Positions 16,981-24,997 of a DNA stretch of 64,000 nt are shown here, in pieces. The stretch lies in the NCBI RefSeq assembly GCF_900102335.1, contig NZ_FNBM01000009.1, positions 1 to 64,000 on the forward strand. The letters are read 5' to 3'. Position 1 is the stretch's first letter; every line of letters begins with the position of its first letter. The translations under genes were made by a program, and so were the position numbers. Source of the stretch: Phytopseudomonas seleniipraecipitans. Its GTDB lineage: Bacteria; Pseudomonadota; Gammaproteobacteria; Pseudomonadales; Pseudomonadaceae. The notes under the pieces are model-generated. The model saw only the letters and a list, made by a program, of their open reading frames with translations, was not told the origin of the DNA and did no database searches.

Positions 16981-17921
16981 GCGTCACCTCGCAGCGCCTT
17001 GCGGCGTTCCGACAGCAGCCCGACCAGGCCCTTGGGCAGGAAATAAATGATCACGATCAGGGTCACGCCGAGAATCATTTGCCAGGCCCCGCTGACCAGC
17101 GCCGCGGCGTACATCTTGAGGAACTCGTACAGCAGCGCGCCGACGAAAGCGCCCACCGCGTGGCCCGAGCCGCCAAGAATGGCGATGAACACGAACTCGC
17201 CAGAGCGCAGCCAGTAACCCATTTCGGGCGTTACCAATCCCTGGGACAGACCGAACAGCGAACCGGCCAGGCCACACAGGCCAGCCGACAGCACATAGCC
17301 TTGCCAGAGCAGCAATTTGGCGGACACGCCCAGGTATTCGAGGCGCGTTTCGTTGGTCTTGATCGCCGCCAGCGCCTCACCGGCACTGGAGCGGAAGTAG
17401 CGCTGCACACCCCAGATCACTGCCAGCGAAAGGATCACCGCCAGTACCAGCAGGGCACTCTCGAACTCGGTACGGCCCAGCTCGAAGCCGAACAGCGTCG
17501 GGCGCTGCACGCGCAATCCATCGGTGCCGCCGGTGTAGGCGTAAAACTTGCCGAGCACGGTGAACAGCACCATGGAAATGGCCAGATTCAGCATGCCGAA
17601 GAAAATCTCCCGGTAGCGCACCACGAAGGCGCCGACCAACATGCCCACGGCGATGCTGGCGAGGGTACCGAGGATGATCAGCAGCGCGCCGTCGAGGCCA
17701 CGGAAATGGCTACTCAGGTAAGCCACTACATAGCCGGAGATGCAGGCATACATGGCGTGCCCGAACGAGATCTGCCCGGCGCGCAGCAGCACGCCGATAC
17801 CCAGAGCGGCCATGCCGTAGCAGAAGGACAGGATCAGCGGAATCTTCAGCCAGGGCATGCTCAGCCCGGTGATCAGCAGCGCGACCCCGGCCACGGTTGC
17901 AACAATCATTGAAAGGCGCAT
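16977..17921 (-). CDS. Branched-chain amino acid-type ABC permease (LivM-like)
   Basis: A 314-residue multi-helix inner membrane permease. It shows the LivM pattern GQISFGHAMYACISGYVVAY and a coupling-loop region FKTNETRLEYLGV-like (IKTNETRLEYLG). About eight to ten hydrophobic helices are visible. Its start shares one base with the stop of the livH-like gene. Confidence 0.88.
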   Translation of the reverse strand: MRLSMIVATVAGVALLITGLSMPWLKIPLILSFCYGMAALGIGVLLRAGQISFGHAMYACISGYVVAYLSSHFRGLDGALLIILGTLASIAVGMLVGAFVVRYREIFFGMLNLAISMVLFTVLGKFYAYTGGTDGLRVQRPTLFGFELGRTEFESALLVLAVILSLAVIWGVQRYFRSSAGEALAAIKTNETRLEYLGVSAKLLLWQGYVLSAGLCGLAGSLFGLSQGLVTPEMGYWLRSGEFVFIAILGGSGHAVGAFVGALLYEFLKMYAAALVSGAWQMILGVTLIVIIYFLPKGLVGLLSERRKALRGDA

Positions 17922-18817
17922 CAGATTCTCCTTGCCTGAGCCACGGTGAACAGGCCCTGGGGACGTACCAGCAGTACCAACACCATGATCACGTAGGGCA
18001 TGACCACTTCCAGCTCGGGGTACAGGTAGACGCAGAACGAGCGCGACAGGCCGATCAACAGCGCCGTGATCAGCGCACCGGATATCTGCCCGAGCCCGGC
18101 CGTGGCCACCACCGCGAAAGACAGCACGATCATGTCGGCACCGATCCCAGGCACCAGCGACGTGGTCGGCGAGGCAAGCGCGCCACCAAGAGCACCGAGC
18201 ATCGCGCCGACCACGAAGGTCAGGTAAGCGATGCGTTTGGCATTGATGCCCATGGCCGTGGCCACTTCGCGATCATGGGTAACCGCAACGATCTGCCGCC
18301 CCATCAACGTGCGATTGAGGAACCACTGCAGCAGTGTATAGACCCCCAACGCGGCGCCAGGCACGAACAACAGCTGGTAGTTCATGTAGATGACGCCCAG
18401 CACTTCGGAGGTGCCCATCTGGTTGACCACGTCGGCGACGAAATAGGGCTGGGTGCCCCAGATCATCCGCTGCAGGTCTTCGAAGATCATGAAGGCGCCG
18501 AAGGTAACCAGTAGCTGCAGGATCGGATCACGATCCTGGAATCGCCGCAGCAACAGCATCAGCAGAGTACCGAGCACGATACCCACGACGATCGAGGAGC
18601 CGATCAGGGCGGCCAGCGATACCCCGAGGGAACCACCACCCAGCCACAGACCGAGCGTGGCGGCGGCATAGCCACCACAGGCATATAGGCTGCCATGGGC
18701 GACATTGAGGATGCGTACTACACCAAAGATGAAGGTAAGTCCCAGCGCGACCAAAAACAGCAGGCCGGCGTAGGACACCCCATCCAGCAACGCCAGAATC
18801 AGGATGTCCTTGCTCAT
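17921..18817 (-). CDS. Branched-chain amino acid-type ABC permease (LivH-like)
   Basis: A 298-residue permease with the LivH hallmark LLFLVALGLTFIFGVVRILNVAHGSLYACGGY at its N-terminus (motif N-x-A-H-G) and a coupling loop near ATAMGINAKRIAYLTF. It lies two bases after the binding-protein stop codon. With LivM it forms the transmembrane channel. Confidence 0.88.
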   Translation of the reverse strand: MSKDILILALLDGVSYAGLLFLVALGLTFIFGVVRILNVAHGSLYACGGYAAATLGLWLGGGSLGVSLAALIGSSIVVGIVLGTLLMLLLRRFQDRDPILQLLVTFGAFMIFEDLQRMIWGTQPYFVADVVNQMGTSEVLGVIYMNYQLLFVPGAALGVYTLLQWFLNRTLMGRQIVAVTHDREVATAMGINAKRIAYLTFVVGAMLGALGGALASPTTSLVPGIGADMIVLSFAVVATAGLGQISGALITALLIGLSRSFCVYLYPELEVVMPYVIMVLVLLVRPQGLFTVAQARRI

Positions 18818-18819
18818 GG

Positions 18820-20124
18820 TTACTGCGCCTGTGCGGGTTTGACTGCGTCGATGATCGTCGGCGTTACGGTCTTCAGCCAGTCAGGCGTGTGCTGACCAGC
18901 CGGCGTGGTGACGGGCTCGGCTGGCACGATCATGATGTCCTTCAAGACCTTGAAGGAGTGCTCGCTGCTGGTCGTGGTAATGCCGAACAGTTGCTCTTCC
19001 ATGCCCTGCCCGTCTTCCGGGCGGATGGTGACCGCGCTGGTGAGACCACGGAATTCCAGCCCACGGAACGCCTCGGCCAATTGCTCCTCGCTCGGCCAGC
19101 CAGCGTTCTGTTTGATCGCCTTGTCATAGGCCGCGACCATGGCGTCCAGTGCCTGCACCATGTGGTACACGGAGTAGATCGGGTAGCTGCCGGTCTTCTC
19201 CTTGAACTTGGCAACGAAGGTCTTGTGCTTCTCGTCGTTCAGGTAGCTGGGGTGGAGAAAGTAGTGGTCGCCACGCGCGCCTATCAGCACGCCGTCAGGC
19301 AGGGTCTGGCCGAGGCGCTCCAACGAGCTCTCGCCCAGCGGCAGGTAGAACCTGGAGGTACGCAGCAAGCCCCGTTGGCTGGCCTGACGCACGAAGGTGT
19401 CGAGGTCACCACCCCAGGAGGTCGACAGCACCACATCCGGGCGCAGCACCTGCAAACGGCTGACTTCGGCTGAGAAGTCCGGCGCACCGAATTTCGGGAA
19501 CAGTTCGGCGACAACTTTCACGTCAGGCTTCAGCTGGGTCAGTACGGTGCGGAAGATGTCCCAGGAATCGCGGCCCCAGGCATAGTCCTGGTTGACCACC
19601 GCAATGGTCTTGAAGTCCGGATTGACCTTGAGCAGGTAAGCGACTGCCGCGACCATCTCGGTCACCGCGTTGGCCTGGGTGCGAAATACGTAGCGGTAGC
19701 CGTGGCCTTCCAGCGCCTTCTCGGTACCGCAATCCCACATCAGGTTAACCACCTTGAGGTCTTCGGCTACCGGCGCCAGGGTGTTGCAGTTGCCGCTGGA
19801 GATCGAAGCCAGCATCAGCTCGGCCTTTTCCTCCTGCACCACGCGGCGGTACTCGGAAAGCAGGCGGTCGCCGCCTACGCCTTCATCGATGTAGATCGGC
19901 TTGATCTTGACGCCATCGATGCCGCCCTTGGCGTTCAGCTCCTCAATGTACATCTGCGCCGCGTCGCGCGCAGGCACACCGAACACCGATGCCGAGCCAG
20001 AAAGGAACGTCGTGATGCCGACCTTGAGTTCGGCGGGCTTTTCAGCGGCCTGCACGGCACCGTGAAGTGCCGCCAGGGAAAAAGCAGCGAGTACACCTAC
20101 TCGTAGAACTGTTTGCTTGAACAT
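18820..20124 (-). CDS. Liv-type ABC transporter substrate-binding protein
   Basis: A 434-residue periplasmic binding protein of the Leu/Ile/Val-binding type I fold. The signal peptide (MFKQTVLRVGVLAAFSLAAL..., cleavage after VQA) is only obtained from ATG 20124, so the longer open frame is rejected. GAGG lies upstream. The mature protein begins LKVGITTFLSGSASVFGVPA. Proteins of this type in catabolic clusters often bind aromatic acids, organic acids or ureas and not only amino acids, so the ligand is open. The gene lies 155 bp after the CitE-like lyase gene. That gap carries a palindrome like those in front of the hydratase operon, which suggests its own regulated promoter. Confidence 0.9.
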   Translation of the reverse strand: MFKQTVLRVGVLAAFSLAALHGAVQAAEKPAELKVGITTFLSGSASVFGVPARDAAQMYIEELNAKGGIDGVKIKPIYIDEGVGGDRLLSEYRRVVQEEKAELMLASISSGNCNTLAPVAEDLKVVNLMWDCGTEKALEGHGYRYVFRTQANAVTEMVAAVAYLLKVNPDFKTIAVVNQDYAWGRDSWDIFRTVLTQLKPDVKVVAELFPKFGAPDFSAEVSRLQVLRPDVVLSTSWGGDLDTFVRQASQRGLLRTSRFYLPLGESSLERLGQTLPDGVLIGARGDHYFLHPSYLNDEKHKTFVAKFKEKTGSYPIYSVYHMVQALDAMVAAYDKAIKQNAGWPSEEQLAEAFRGLEFRGLTSAVTIRPEDGQGMEEQLFGITTTSSEHSFKVLKDIMIVPAEPVTTPAGQHTPDWLKTVTPTIIDAVKPAQAQ

Positions 20125-20143
20125 GGCTCTGCCTCTGAGGCTG

Positions 20144-20151
20144 TTGTTTTT
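20144..20151 (-). promoter_or_regulatory. Candidate Crc/Hfq motif before the ABC binding protein
   Basis: The minus-strand leader is A-rich (AAAACAAAAACAACAG) about 20-35 bases before the start. It contains an AAnAAnAA match. Confidence 0.4.
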
Positions 20152-20228
20152 GTTTTGAAGCGTACGTCTACAGCTAAGCGCAGGTTGCACAATGCGCCCT
20201 GTTTTCAGAATTCACATTTTTTCAAGGC

Positions 20229-20251
20229 GGCGTTCGGTTTTACCGAACGCC
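20229..20251. promoter_or_regulatory. LysR-box-like palindrome upstream of the ABC importer
   Basis: GGCGTTCGG at 20229-20237 and CCGAACGCC at 20243-20251 are perfect 9-bp inverted arms around TTTTA. The 15-bp core TTCGG-N5-CCGAA (20233-20247) has the T-N11-A layout. It lies about 109 bases before the binding-protein start. No T-run follows on the minus strand. Confidence 0.6.
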
Positions 20252-20279
20252 AGAACGCATGTTTCGACCCCTTCCTATT

Positions 20280-21095
20280 TCACGAACCAGCCAGCGCCAG
20301 CAGGCGCTGCGCCCTGAGTAGCACTGGCGCATCGACCATCTGGCCGTCCACTTGATAAGCGCCAGCCCCACCGCTGTCGGCCGCGACTACACGGCGTGCC
20401 CAATCGAGGGTCTGCTCATCCGGCGCGAGGGCGCGGTGAATGGTGTCGACCTGGGCAGGGTGAATGCACAGCGCACCGCCAAAGCCCATGTCCCTGGCAT
20501 GCTGGGTCGCACGAAACAGGCCGTCGGTATTGCTGATGGCCGGATACACACTGTCCAGCGGTGGTTCGAGGCCACAGCCAACGGAATTCACCAATACGTT
20601 GTAACGCGCCTGATCGAGGATGATCTGCGCTGCAGGGCTATCCATATTCAGATTGAGATCGAGGGCTAGATCCAGCGCCCCGAAACTCAGGCGCTCGATA
20701 CCCTTTACCTGGGCGATCGCGCTGAGCATCAACAAGCCTCGGGCGCTTTCGATGATGGGCCACACCGGCTTGCCGGTTACCGCGGCACGCTCGCTCTGCG
20801 CGGCACTTTCGACCTTGGGCAGCAGCACGCCGATCACCCCGGCGTGGGCCTTGCAGAAGGCAAGATCAGCCTCGTGCTCAGCATGCTCCGGGGCGTTGAC
20901 CCGCACCCGAACGCGCGCCTCGGGATGCTCACCAAGAAACGCACCCAGGTGTTCGCGAGCCTGACGCTTGAGCGCCTCCTCGACGGCATCTTCGAAGTCG
21001 ACGATCACGGTATCGGCACCACTGGCCAGTGCCTTGGCAAAGCGCTCGGGGCGGCTGCCTGGTACGAACAGCGCGGTACGAATGGGTTGGGTCAT
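20280..21095 (-). CDS. CitE-like CoA-ester lyase, probable citramalyl-CoA lyase
   Basis: A 271-residue TIM-barrel lyase of the HpcH/CitE family. Visible motifs are LFVPGSRPERFAKA at the N-terminus, the acidic VIVDFEDAV motif, the LPKVES strand and PIIESARGL, all around the magnesium and CoA site. Family members cleave malyl-, citramalyl- or citryl-CoA. Its position after the CoA-transferase, dehydrogenase and hydratase genes is that of the citramalyl-CoA lyase gene (ccl) of the Pseudomonas itaconate pathway, which gives acetyl-CoA and pyruvate. The specific substrate is inferred from synteny. Confidence 0.85.
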   Translation of the reverse strand: MTQPIRTALFVPGSRPERFAKALASGADTVIVDFEDAVEEALKRQAREHLGAFLGEHPEARVRVRVNAPEHAEHEADLAFCKAHAGVIGVLLPKVESAAQSERAAVTGKPVWPIIESARGLLMLSAIAQVKGIERLSFGALDLALDLNLNMDSPAAQIILDQARYNVLVNSVGCGLEPPLDSVYPAISNTDGLFRATQHARDMGFGGALCIHPAQVDTIHRALAPDEQTLDWARRVVAADSGGAGAYQVDGQMVDAPVLLRAQRLLALAGS

Positions 21096-21163
21096 GTGTG
21101 GCTCCCGGTCAATCGGCTGAGCCCGCCAAAACGGCCCCAGCAGCAGAAAAGAGGTAGCGCGGC

Positions 21164-22369
21164 TTAGACCGCGCCGGTGGCCTTCAGGCCTGCTATCGCC
21201 GCCTCGCTGTAGCCCAACTCGGCAAGCAGCGACTCGGTGTGCTCACCGAGCCCCGGAATGCCGTCCATACGCGGGGTGAAGGCGCTGTTGCTGCCGGGCG
21301 GCAGCAAGGCCGGCAACGCTCCGGCCGGGCTGTCGACCTGGCGCCAGCGGTCACGTGCCTTGAGCTGCGGGTGATTCCATACGCCAGCCATGTCGTTGAC
21401 GTGGGCGCTGGCGATCTGCGCCTGCTCCAGCCGCTCGATCACCTGCTCGGCCGTCAGCGCAGCAAAGGTTTCGACGATGATCGCGCGCAGTGCTTCGCGA
21501 TTGGCCGAGCGCTTCGAGTTGGCAGAGAAGCGTTCATCCCCGGCCAGGGCTGGCTGTAGCAGCACGCGCTCACAGAACGCCTGCCATTCGCGCTCGTTCT
21601 GCAGGCCGAGCATCACCGTGCCGCCATCACCGGACGGAAACGGCCCATAAGGATAGATGGTCGAGTGGGCGGCCCCAGCACGCGGCGGCGGCGTGGCACC
21701 GTCGTACGCGTAATACAGGGGATAGCCCATCCACTCGACCAGGCTCTCGAGCATGCTCACGTCGATGCGGCTGCCCAGGCCGGTTCTGCCGCGTAGCAGC
21801 AGCGCCGTGAGGATGTTGCTATAGGCGTACATGCCGGCAGCGATATCAGCGATCGAGCAACCGGCTTTGGCCAGCTCACCTTCACCCGCGCCGCCGGTAA
21901 CCGAGAGAAAACCGCCTTCGCTCTGGATCAACAAGTCGTAGGCCTTCTTCTTCTCGTAGCTGCCACCATCGCCGTAGCCAGAGATGTCGCAGAAGATCAG
22001 TTTCGGGAAACGCTCATGCAGCGCCTCGAACGACAGCCCCATCCGCGCAGCCGCGCCGGGTGCAAGGTTCTGCACCAGTACGTCGGCTTTTGCCAGCAGG
22101 TTGTCGAGCACCTCGCCGGCATCGTCCTGCTTGAGGTCGAGGGTCAGGCTCTCCTTGGAACGGTTGGTCCACACGAAGTGCGAGGCCAGGCCGTTGACGC
22201 GCTCGTCATAACCGCGAGCGAAGTCGCCGCTACCAGGGCGCTCGACCTTGATCACACGGGCGCCCATGTCGGCCAGCTGGCGCGTGCAGAACGGCGCTGC
22301 GATGGCGTGTTCCAGGCTGACGACGGTGATGCCGTCCAGAGGCCGAGGCTGCATATTGTTGTTATTCAT
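21164..22369 (-). CDS. Family III CoA-transferase, probable itaconate CoA-transferase
   Basis: A 401-residue CaiB/Frc-type transferase with TVVSLEHAIAAPFCTRQLAD at the N-terminus and the likely catalytic aspartate in CSIADIAAGMYA. ATG 22369 (MNNNNMQPRPLDG) is preferred to the earlier ATG at 22387, which has no ribosome site. The first codons are themselves an AACAACAA motif. In the P. aeruginosa itaconate operon the equivalent gene (ict, PA0882 as recalled) lies between the MmgE/PrpD and lyase genes, exactly as here. It would activate itaconate, or possibly methylsuccinate, to the CoA ester. Confidence 0.85.
   Translation of the reverse strand: MNNNNMQPRPLDGITVVSLEHAIAAPFCTRQLADMGARVIKVERPGSGDFARGYDERVNGLASHFVWTNRSKESLTLDLKQDDAGEVLDNLLAKADVLVQNLAPGAAARMGLSFEALHERFPKLIFCDISGYGDGGSYEKKKAYDLLIQSEGGFLSVTGGAGEGELAKAGCSIADIAAGMYAYSNILTALLLRGRTGLGSRIDVSMLESLVEWMGYPLYYAYDGATPPPRAGAAHSTIYPYGPFPSGDGGTVMLGLQNEREWQAFCERVLLQPALAGDERFSANSKRSANREALRAIIVETFAALTAEQVIERLEQAQIASAHVNDMAGVWNHPQLKARDRWRQVDSPAGALPALLPPGSNSAFTPRMDGIPGLGEHTESLLAELGYSEAAIAGLKATGAV
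22356..22363 (-). promoter_or_regulatory. Candidate Crc/Hfq motif inside the first codons of the CoA-transferase
   Basis: The codons for the Asn repeat right after the start give AATAACAACAAT on the minus strand, overlapping the ribosome footprint. The poly-Asn N-terminus has no obvious protein function, which favours an RNA role. Confidence 0.5.
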
Positions 22370-22394
22370 GGCGGATTCCCGTCTCATTCGTCAG

Positions 22395-23744
22395 TCAGGC
22401 AATGTTGCTCAGATCATCGGTGTCACGCAGGCGCCAGACGCGGGCGATCAACTCGCCCGCCTCAACGTCACTGCGCTTGCCGGCGAATGCCAGCAGGCGG
22501 CGGAACTTGTCTTCCAGCTCGGCGCGGCTGAGGGTATTGCCTGGATCGCCTTTGGGCTCGTCGATGGCGCCGTGCAGCGTACGGCCATCAGTAGTCACCA
22601 CCTCGACCCGGCCCAGCCAACGCGCCGGATAGGCGCCATCCACCTCGGGATCGAGGCGCATGCTGACCTTGTCCCTGAATCCGCTGACGTCAGCATCGCT
22701 GAGCGACAGGTTCTCGAACTCGGTGAGCTGCGCCTTGCCATGCACGGCGATCAGGCCCAGCACGGTGCCCATGGAAAACTTGGCCTGGTGCACGGTCTGC
22801 GGAACCACCACACGGCCGAGCACATCGATGGCGCCCTGGTGCACATGGGTGATCACCTGTTTGATATCGCCATGACGCAGGCCTTCGCGCTGCATCAGGT
22901 CCAGTAGCGCATCGGCGGCCGGGTGGGTGTGGCGGCACGAGGCGTGGAATTTGAACGAGGTTTCTGCCAGCGCCCAGCGGCTGCCGAGACGATCCGACAG
23001 CTTGCTCGGGTTGGCATCGCTGGACATGCCGGCAGCCATGCCCTGCTCGCCTTCGAGAATGTTCTGTGCGCCGGTCAGGCCCTGCTCAGTGAAATACGCG
23101 GCCAGCAGGCCATCGGCTGCCGCCTTGGCGGTATGCAGCTGTTTGGAGTCGGCGGCATCGCGCAGGAACTCCCAGAGCCCGGCGGCCTGGGTGCCGGCAT
23201 TGCCGAGCAGGTGGACGAACTGCTGTTTGTCGAAGTTCAGCAGCTTGCCCACCGCCACGGCAGCGGCCAGGGTGCCGACCGTGGCCGTGGTGTGGAAGAT
23301 GCGGTAATGGGAGCGACCGAGGAATTCACCGATGCGAATGCCCGCCTCGTAGCCGGCCACCGAGGCCAGCAACAGCTCGCGGCCGGACTTGCCCAGATCC
23401 TGCGCGGCCGCTAGAGCCGCCGGGAACACCACGGTGGCCGGGTGCAGCACCGAACTGTTGTGCAGGTCATCCTGCTCGACCAGATGGGAAGACGCACCGT
23501 TGACCAGTGCCGCGAAGTACGCCGAGGTCCCGCGGCCGTTGACCAGAATGCGCGCCGGGCCATCGGCCGGGCCCATCTTTTGCGCGTAGGCTTCGAACAG
23601 CGGAATCGGCCGCGCGCCTTCACTGGCCAGCGCCGAACCGAGCCAGTCGAGGAACAGGTCTTCGGTACGATCCAGCACGTAGTCAGGCAGATCGTCGTAA
23701 CGCAACTCGGCGAGGAAACTTGCCAAGGCTTGGGTATGGCTCAT
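22395..23744 (-). CDS. MmgE/PrpD family protein
   Basis: A 449-residue protein of the 2-methylcitrate dehydratase/aconitate decarboxylase superfamily. Family features are the alpha-helical N-terminal half with FHTTATVGTLAAAVAVGKLL, HNSSVLHPATVVFPAALAAA and FKFHASCRHTHPAADALLDL, where the conserved histidines lie. Members isomerise, dehydrate or decarboxylate tricarboxylic and methyl-branched acids. The homologue in the P. aeruginosa itaconate locus (PA0881, recalled) has no firmly known role to me. Here it is 10 bp after the acyl-CoA dehydrogenase gene and 25 bp before the CoA-transferase. A role in interconverting itaconate isomers or citraconate is possible but inferred. Confidence 0.85.
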   Translation of the reverse strand: MSHTQALASFLAELRYDDLPDYVLDRTEDLFLDWLGSALASEGARPIPLFEAYAQKMGPADGPARILVNGRGTSAYFAALVNGASSHLVEQDDLHNSSVLHPATVVFPAALAAAQDLGKSGRELLLASVAGYEAGIRIGEFLGRSHYRIFHTTATVGTLAAAVAVGKLLNFDKQQFVHLLGNAGTQAAGLWEFLRDAADSKQLHTAKAAADGLLAAYFTEQGLTGAQNILEGEQGMAAGMSSDANPSKLSDRLGSRWALAETSFKFHASCRHTHPAADALLDLMQREGLRHGDIKQVITHVHQGAIDVLGRVVVPQTVHQAKFSMGTVLGLIAVHGKAQLTEFENLSLSDADVSGFRDKVSMRLDPEVDGAYPARWLGRVEVVTTDGRTLHGAIDEPKGDPGNTLSRAELEDKFRRLLAFAGKRSDVEAGELIARVWRLRDTDDLSNIA

Positions 23745-23754
23745 GACAGGCTCC

Positions 23755-24918
23755 TCAGAAACTACGCGGCAGCTCGAGCAAGTGCTCGGCCACGTAAGAC
23801 ATGATCAGGTTGGTAGAGATCGGCGCCACTTGATACAGGCGGGTTTCGCGAAACTTGCGCTCGACGTCGTATTCATTGGCGAAGCCGAAACCGCCGTGGG
23901 TCTGCAGGCAGGCGTTGGCCGCCGCCCAGGACGCTTCCGCCGCCAGGTACTTGGCCATGTTGGCGCTGGCCCCGGCGTTTTCGCCACGGTCGTACTGTTC
24001 GCAAGCGCGCCAGCGCATCAGATCGGCGGCTTCGACTTCGATATGCGCCTTGGCGATGGGAAACTGTACGCCCTGGTTCTGGCCAATCGGGCGGCCGAAC
24101 ACCACGCGATCACGGGCGTAGGCGCTGGCTTTCTCTATGAACCAGCGACCATCACCGATGCACTCGGCAGCGATCAGCGTGCGCTCGGCATTCAGGCCGT
24201 CGAGAATGTAGCGAAAGCCCTTGCCCTCTTCGCCGATCAAACTGCTGGCAGGAATTTCCAGGTTGTCGAAGAACAGCTCGTTGGTCTCGTGGTTGACCAT
24301 GTTGGCGATCGGCTGCACGGTCAGGCCGTTGCCGATGGCCTCGCGCAGGTCGACCAGGAAGATCGACATGCCTTCGGATTTCTTCTTCACCTCGGCTAGC
24401 GGCGTGGTGCGCGCCAGCAGGATCATCAGGTCGGAGTGCTGAATGCGCGAGATCCACACCTTCTGGCCGTTGATCACGTACTTGTCGCCCTGGCGCACGG
24501 CGGTGGTCTTGATCTTGGTGGTATCGGTACCGGTGGTTGGCTCGGTCACGCCCATGGACTGCAGGCGCAGCTCACCGCTGGCCAGCTTCGGCAGGTAGTA
24601 GCTTTTCTGCTCGTCGCTGCCGTTACGCAGCAGCGTGAACATGTTGTACATCTGCCCGTGGATGGTGCCGGAGTTGCCGCCACAGCGGTTCACTTCCTCG
24701 AGGATCACTGAAGCCTCTGCCAGGCCCAGACCGGAGCCGCCGTATTCTTCCGGAATCATCGCCGACAGCCAGCCGGCTTCGGTCATGGCCGCCACGAAGG
24801 CCTCCGGAAAGCCCTTCTCTTCATCGATCTTGCGCCAGTACTCGGCAGGGAATTCGGCGCACAGGCCGCATACGCCTTCGCGGATGAAATTCAGTTCTTC
24901 GTTCTGTTCCGGGGTCAT
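23755..24918 (-). CDS. Acyl-CoA dehydrogenase
   Basis: A 387-residue FAD-dependent acyl-CoA dehydrogenase with the standard three-domain layout. The FAD and substrate segments are QSMGVTEPTTGTDTTKI and INGQKVWIS, and the C-terminal QTHGGFGFANEYDVERKFRE region carries a candidate base (glutamate). It would introduce a double bond into a CoA ester, for example methylsuccinyl-CoA to mesaconyl- or itaconyl-CoA. That would let the pathway accept saturated C5 diacids as well as itaconate. The gene lies 79 bp after the hydratase gene, with a degenerate repeat in the gap. Confidence 0.9.
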   Translation of the reverse strand: MTPEQNEELNFIREGVCGLCAEFPAEYWRKIDEEKGFPEAFVAAMTEAGWLSAMIPEEYGGSGLGLAEASVILEEVNRCGGNSGTIHGQMYNMFTLLRNGSDEQKSYYLPKLASGELRLQSMGVTEPTTGTDTTKIKTTAVRQGDKYVINGQKVWISRIQHSDLMILLARTTPLAEVKKKSEGMSIFLVDLREAIGNGLTVQPIANMVNHETNELFFDNLEIPASSLIGEEGKGFRYILDGLNAERTLIAAECIGDGRWFIEKASAYARDRVVFGRPIGQNQGVQFPIAKAHIEVEAADLMRWRACEQYDRGENAGASANMAKYLAAEASWAAANACLQTHGGFGFANEYDVERKFRETRLYQVAPISTNLIMSYVAEHLLELPRSF

Positions 24919-24934
24919 CTTGATTCCTCGATTC

Positions 24935-24942
24935 TTGTTGTT
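24935..24942 (-). promoter_or_regulatory. Candidate Crc/Hfq motif before the acyl-CoA dehydrogenase
   Basis: ACAACAACAAG on the minus strand lies about 17-25 bases before the start codon and just upstream of the GAGGA ribosome site. It contains AACAACAA. Confidence 0.45.
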
Positions 24943-24958
24943 GTCGCGGCCGATATCG

Positions 24959-24988
24959 CTGGATCAGTGATGCGCGATCCACCCTAGG
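24959..24988. repeat. Degenerate palindromic repeat fragment
   Basis: GGATC...GATCC followed by CACCCTAGG is reminiscent of the right end of the family A repeats (CCACCCTACG). It sits between the hydratase and acyl-CoA dehydrogenase genes. Confidence 0.4.
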
Positions 24989-24997
24989 CAGGTGCAA

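Noticed and set aside
16941..17912. Plus-strand open frame (323 codons) opposite the livM-like gene
   Set aside because: It is an antisense shadow with Gln/His-rich composition. The opposite strand encodes a clear permease with overlapping operon neighbours.
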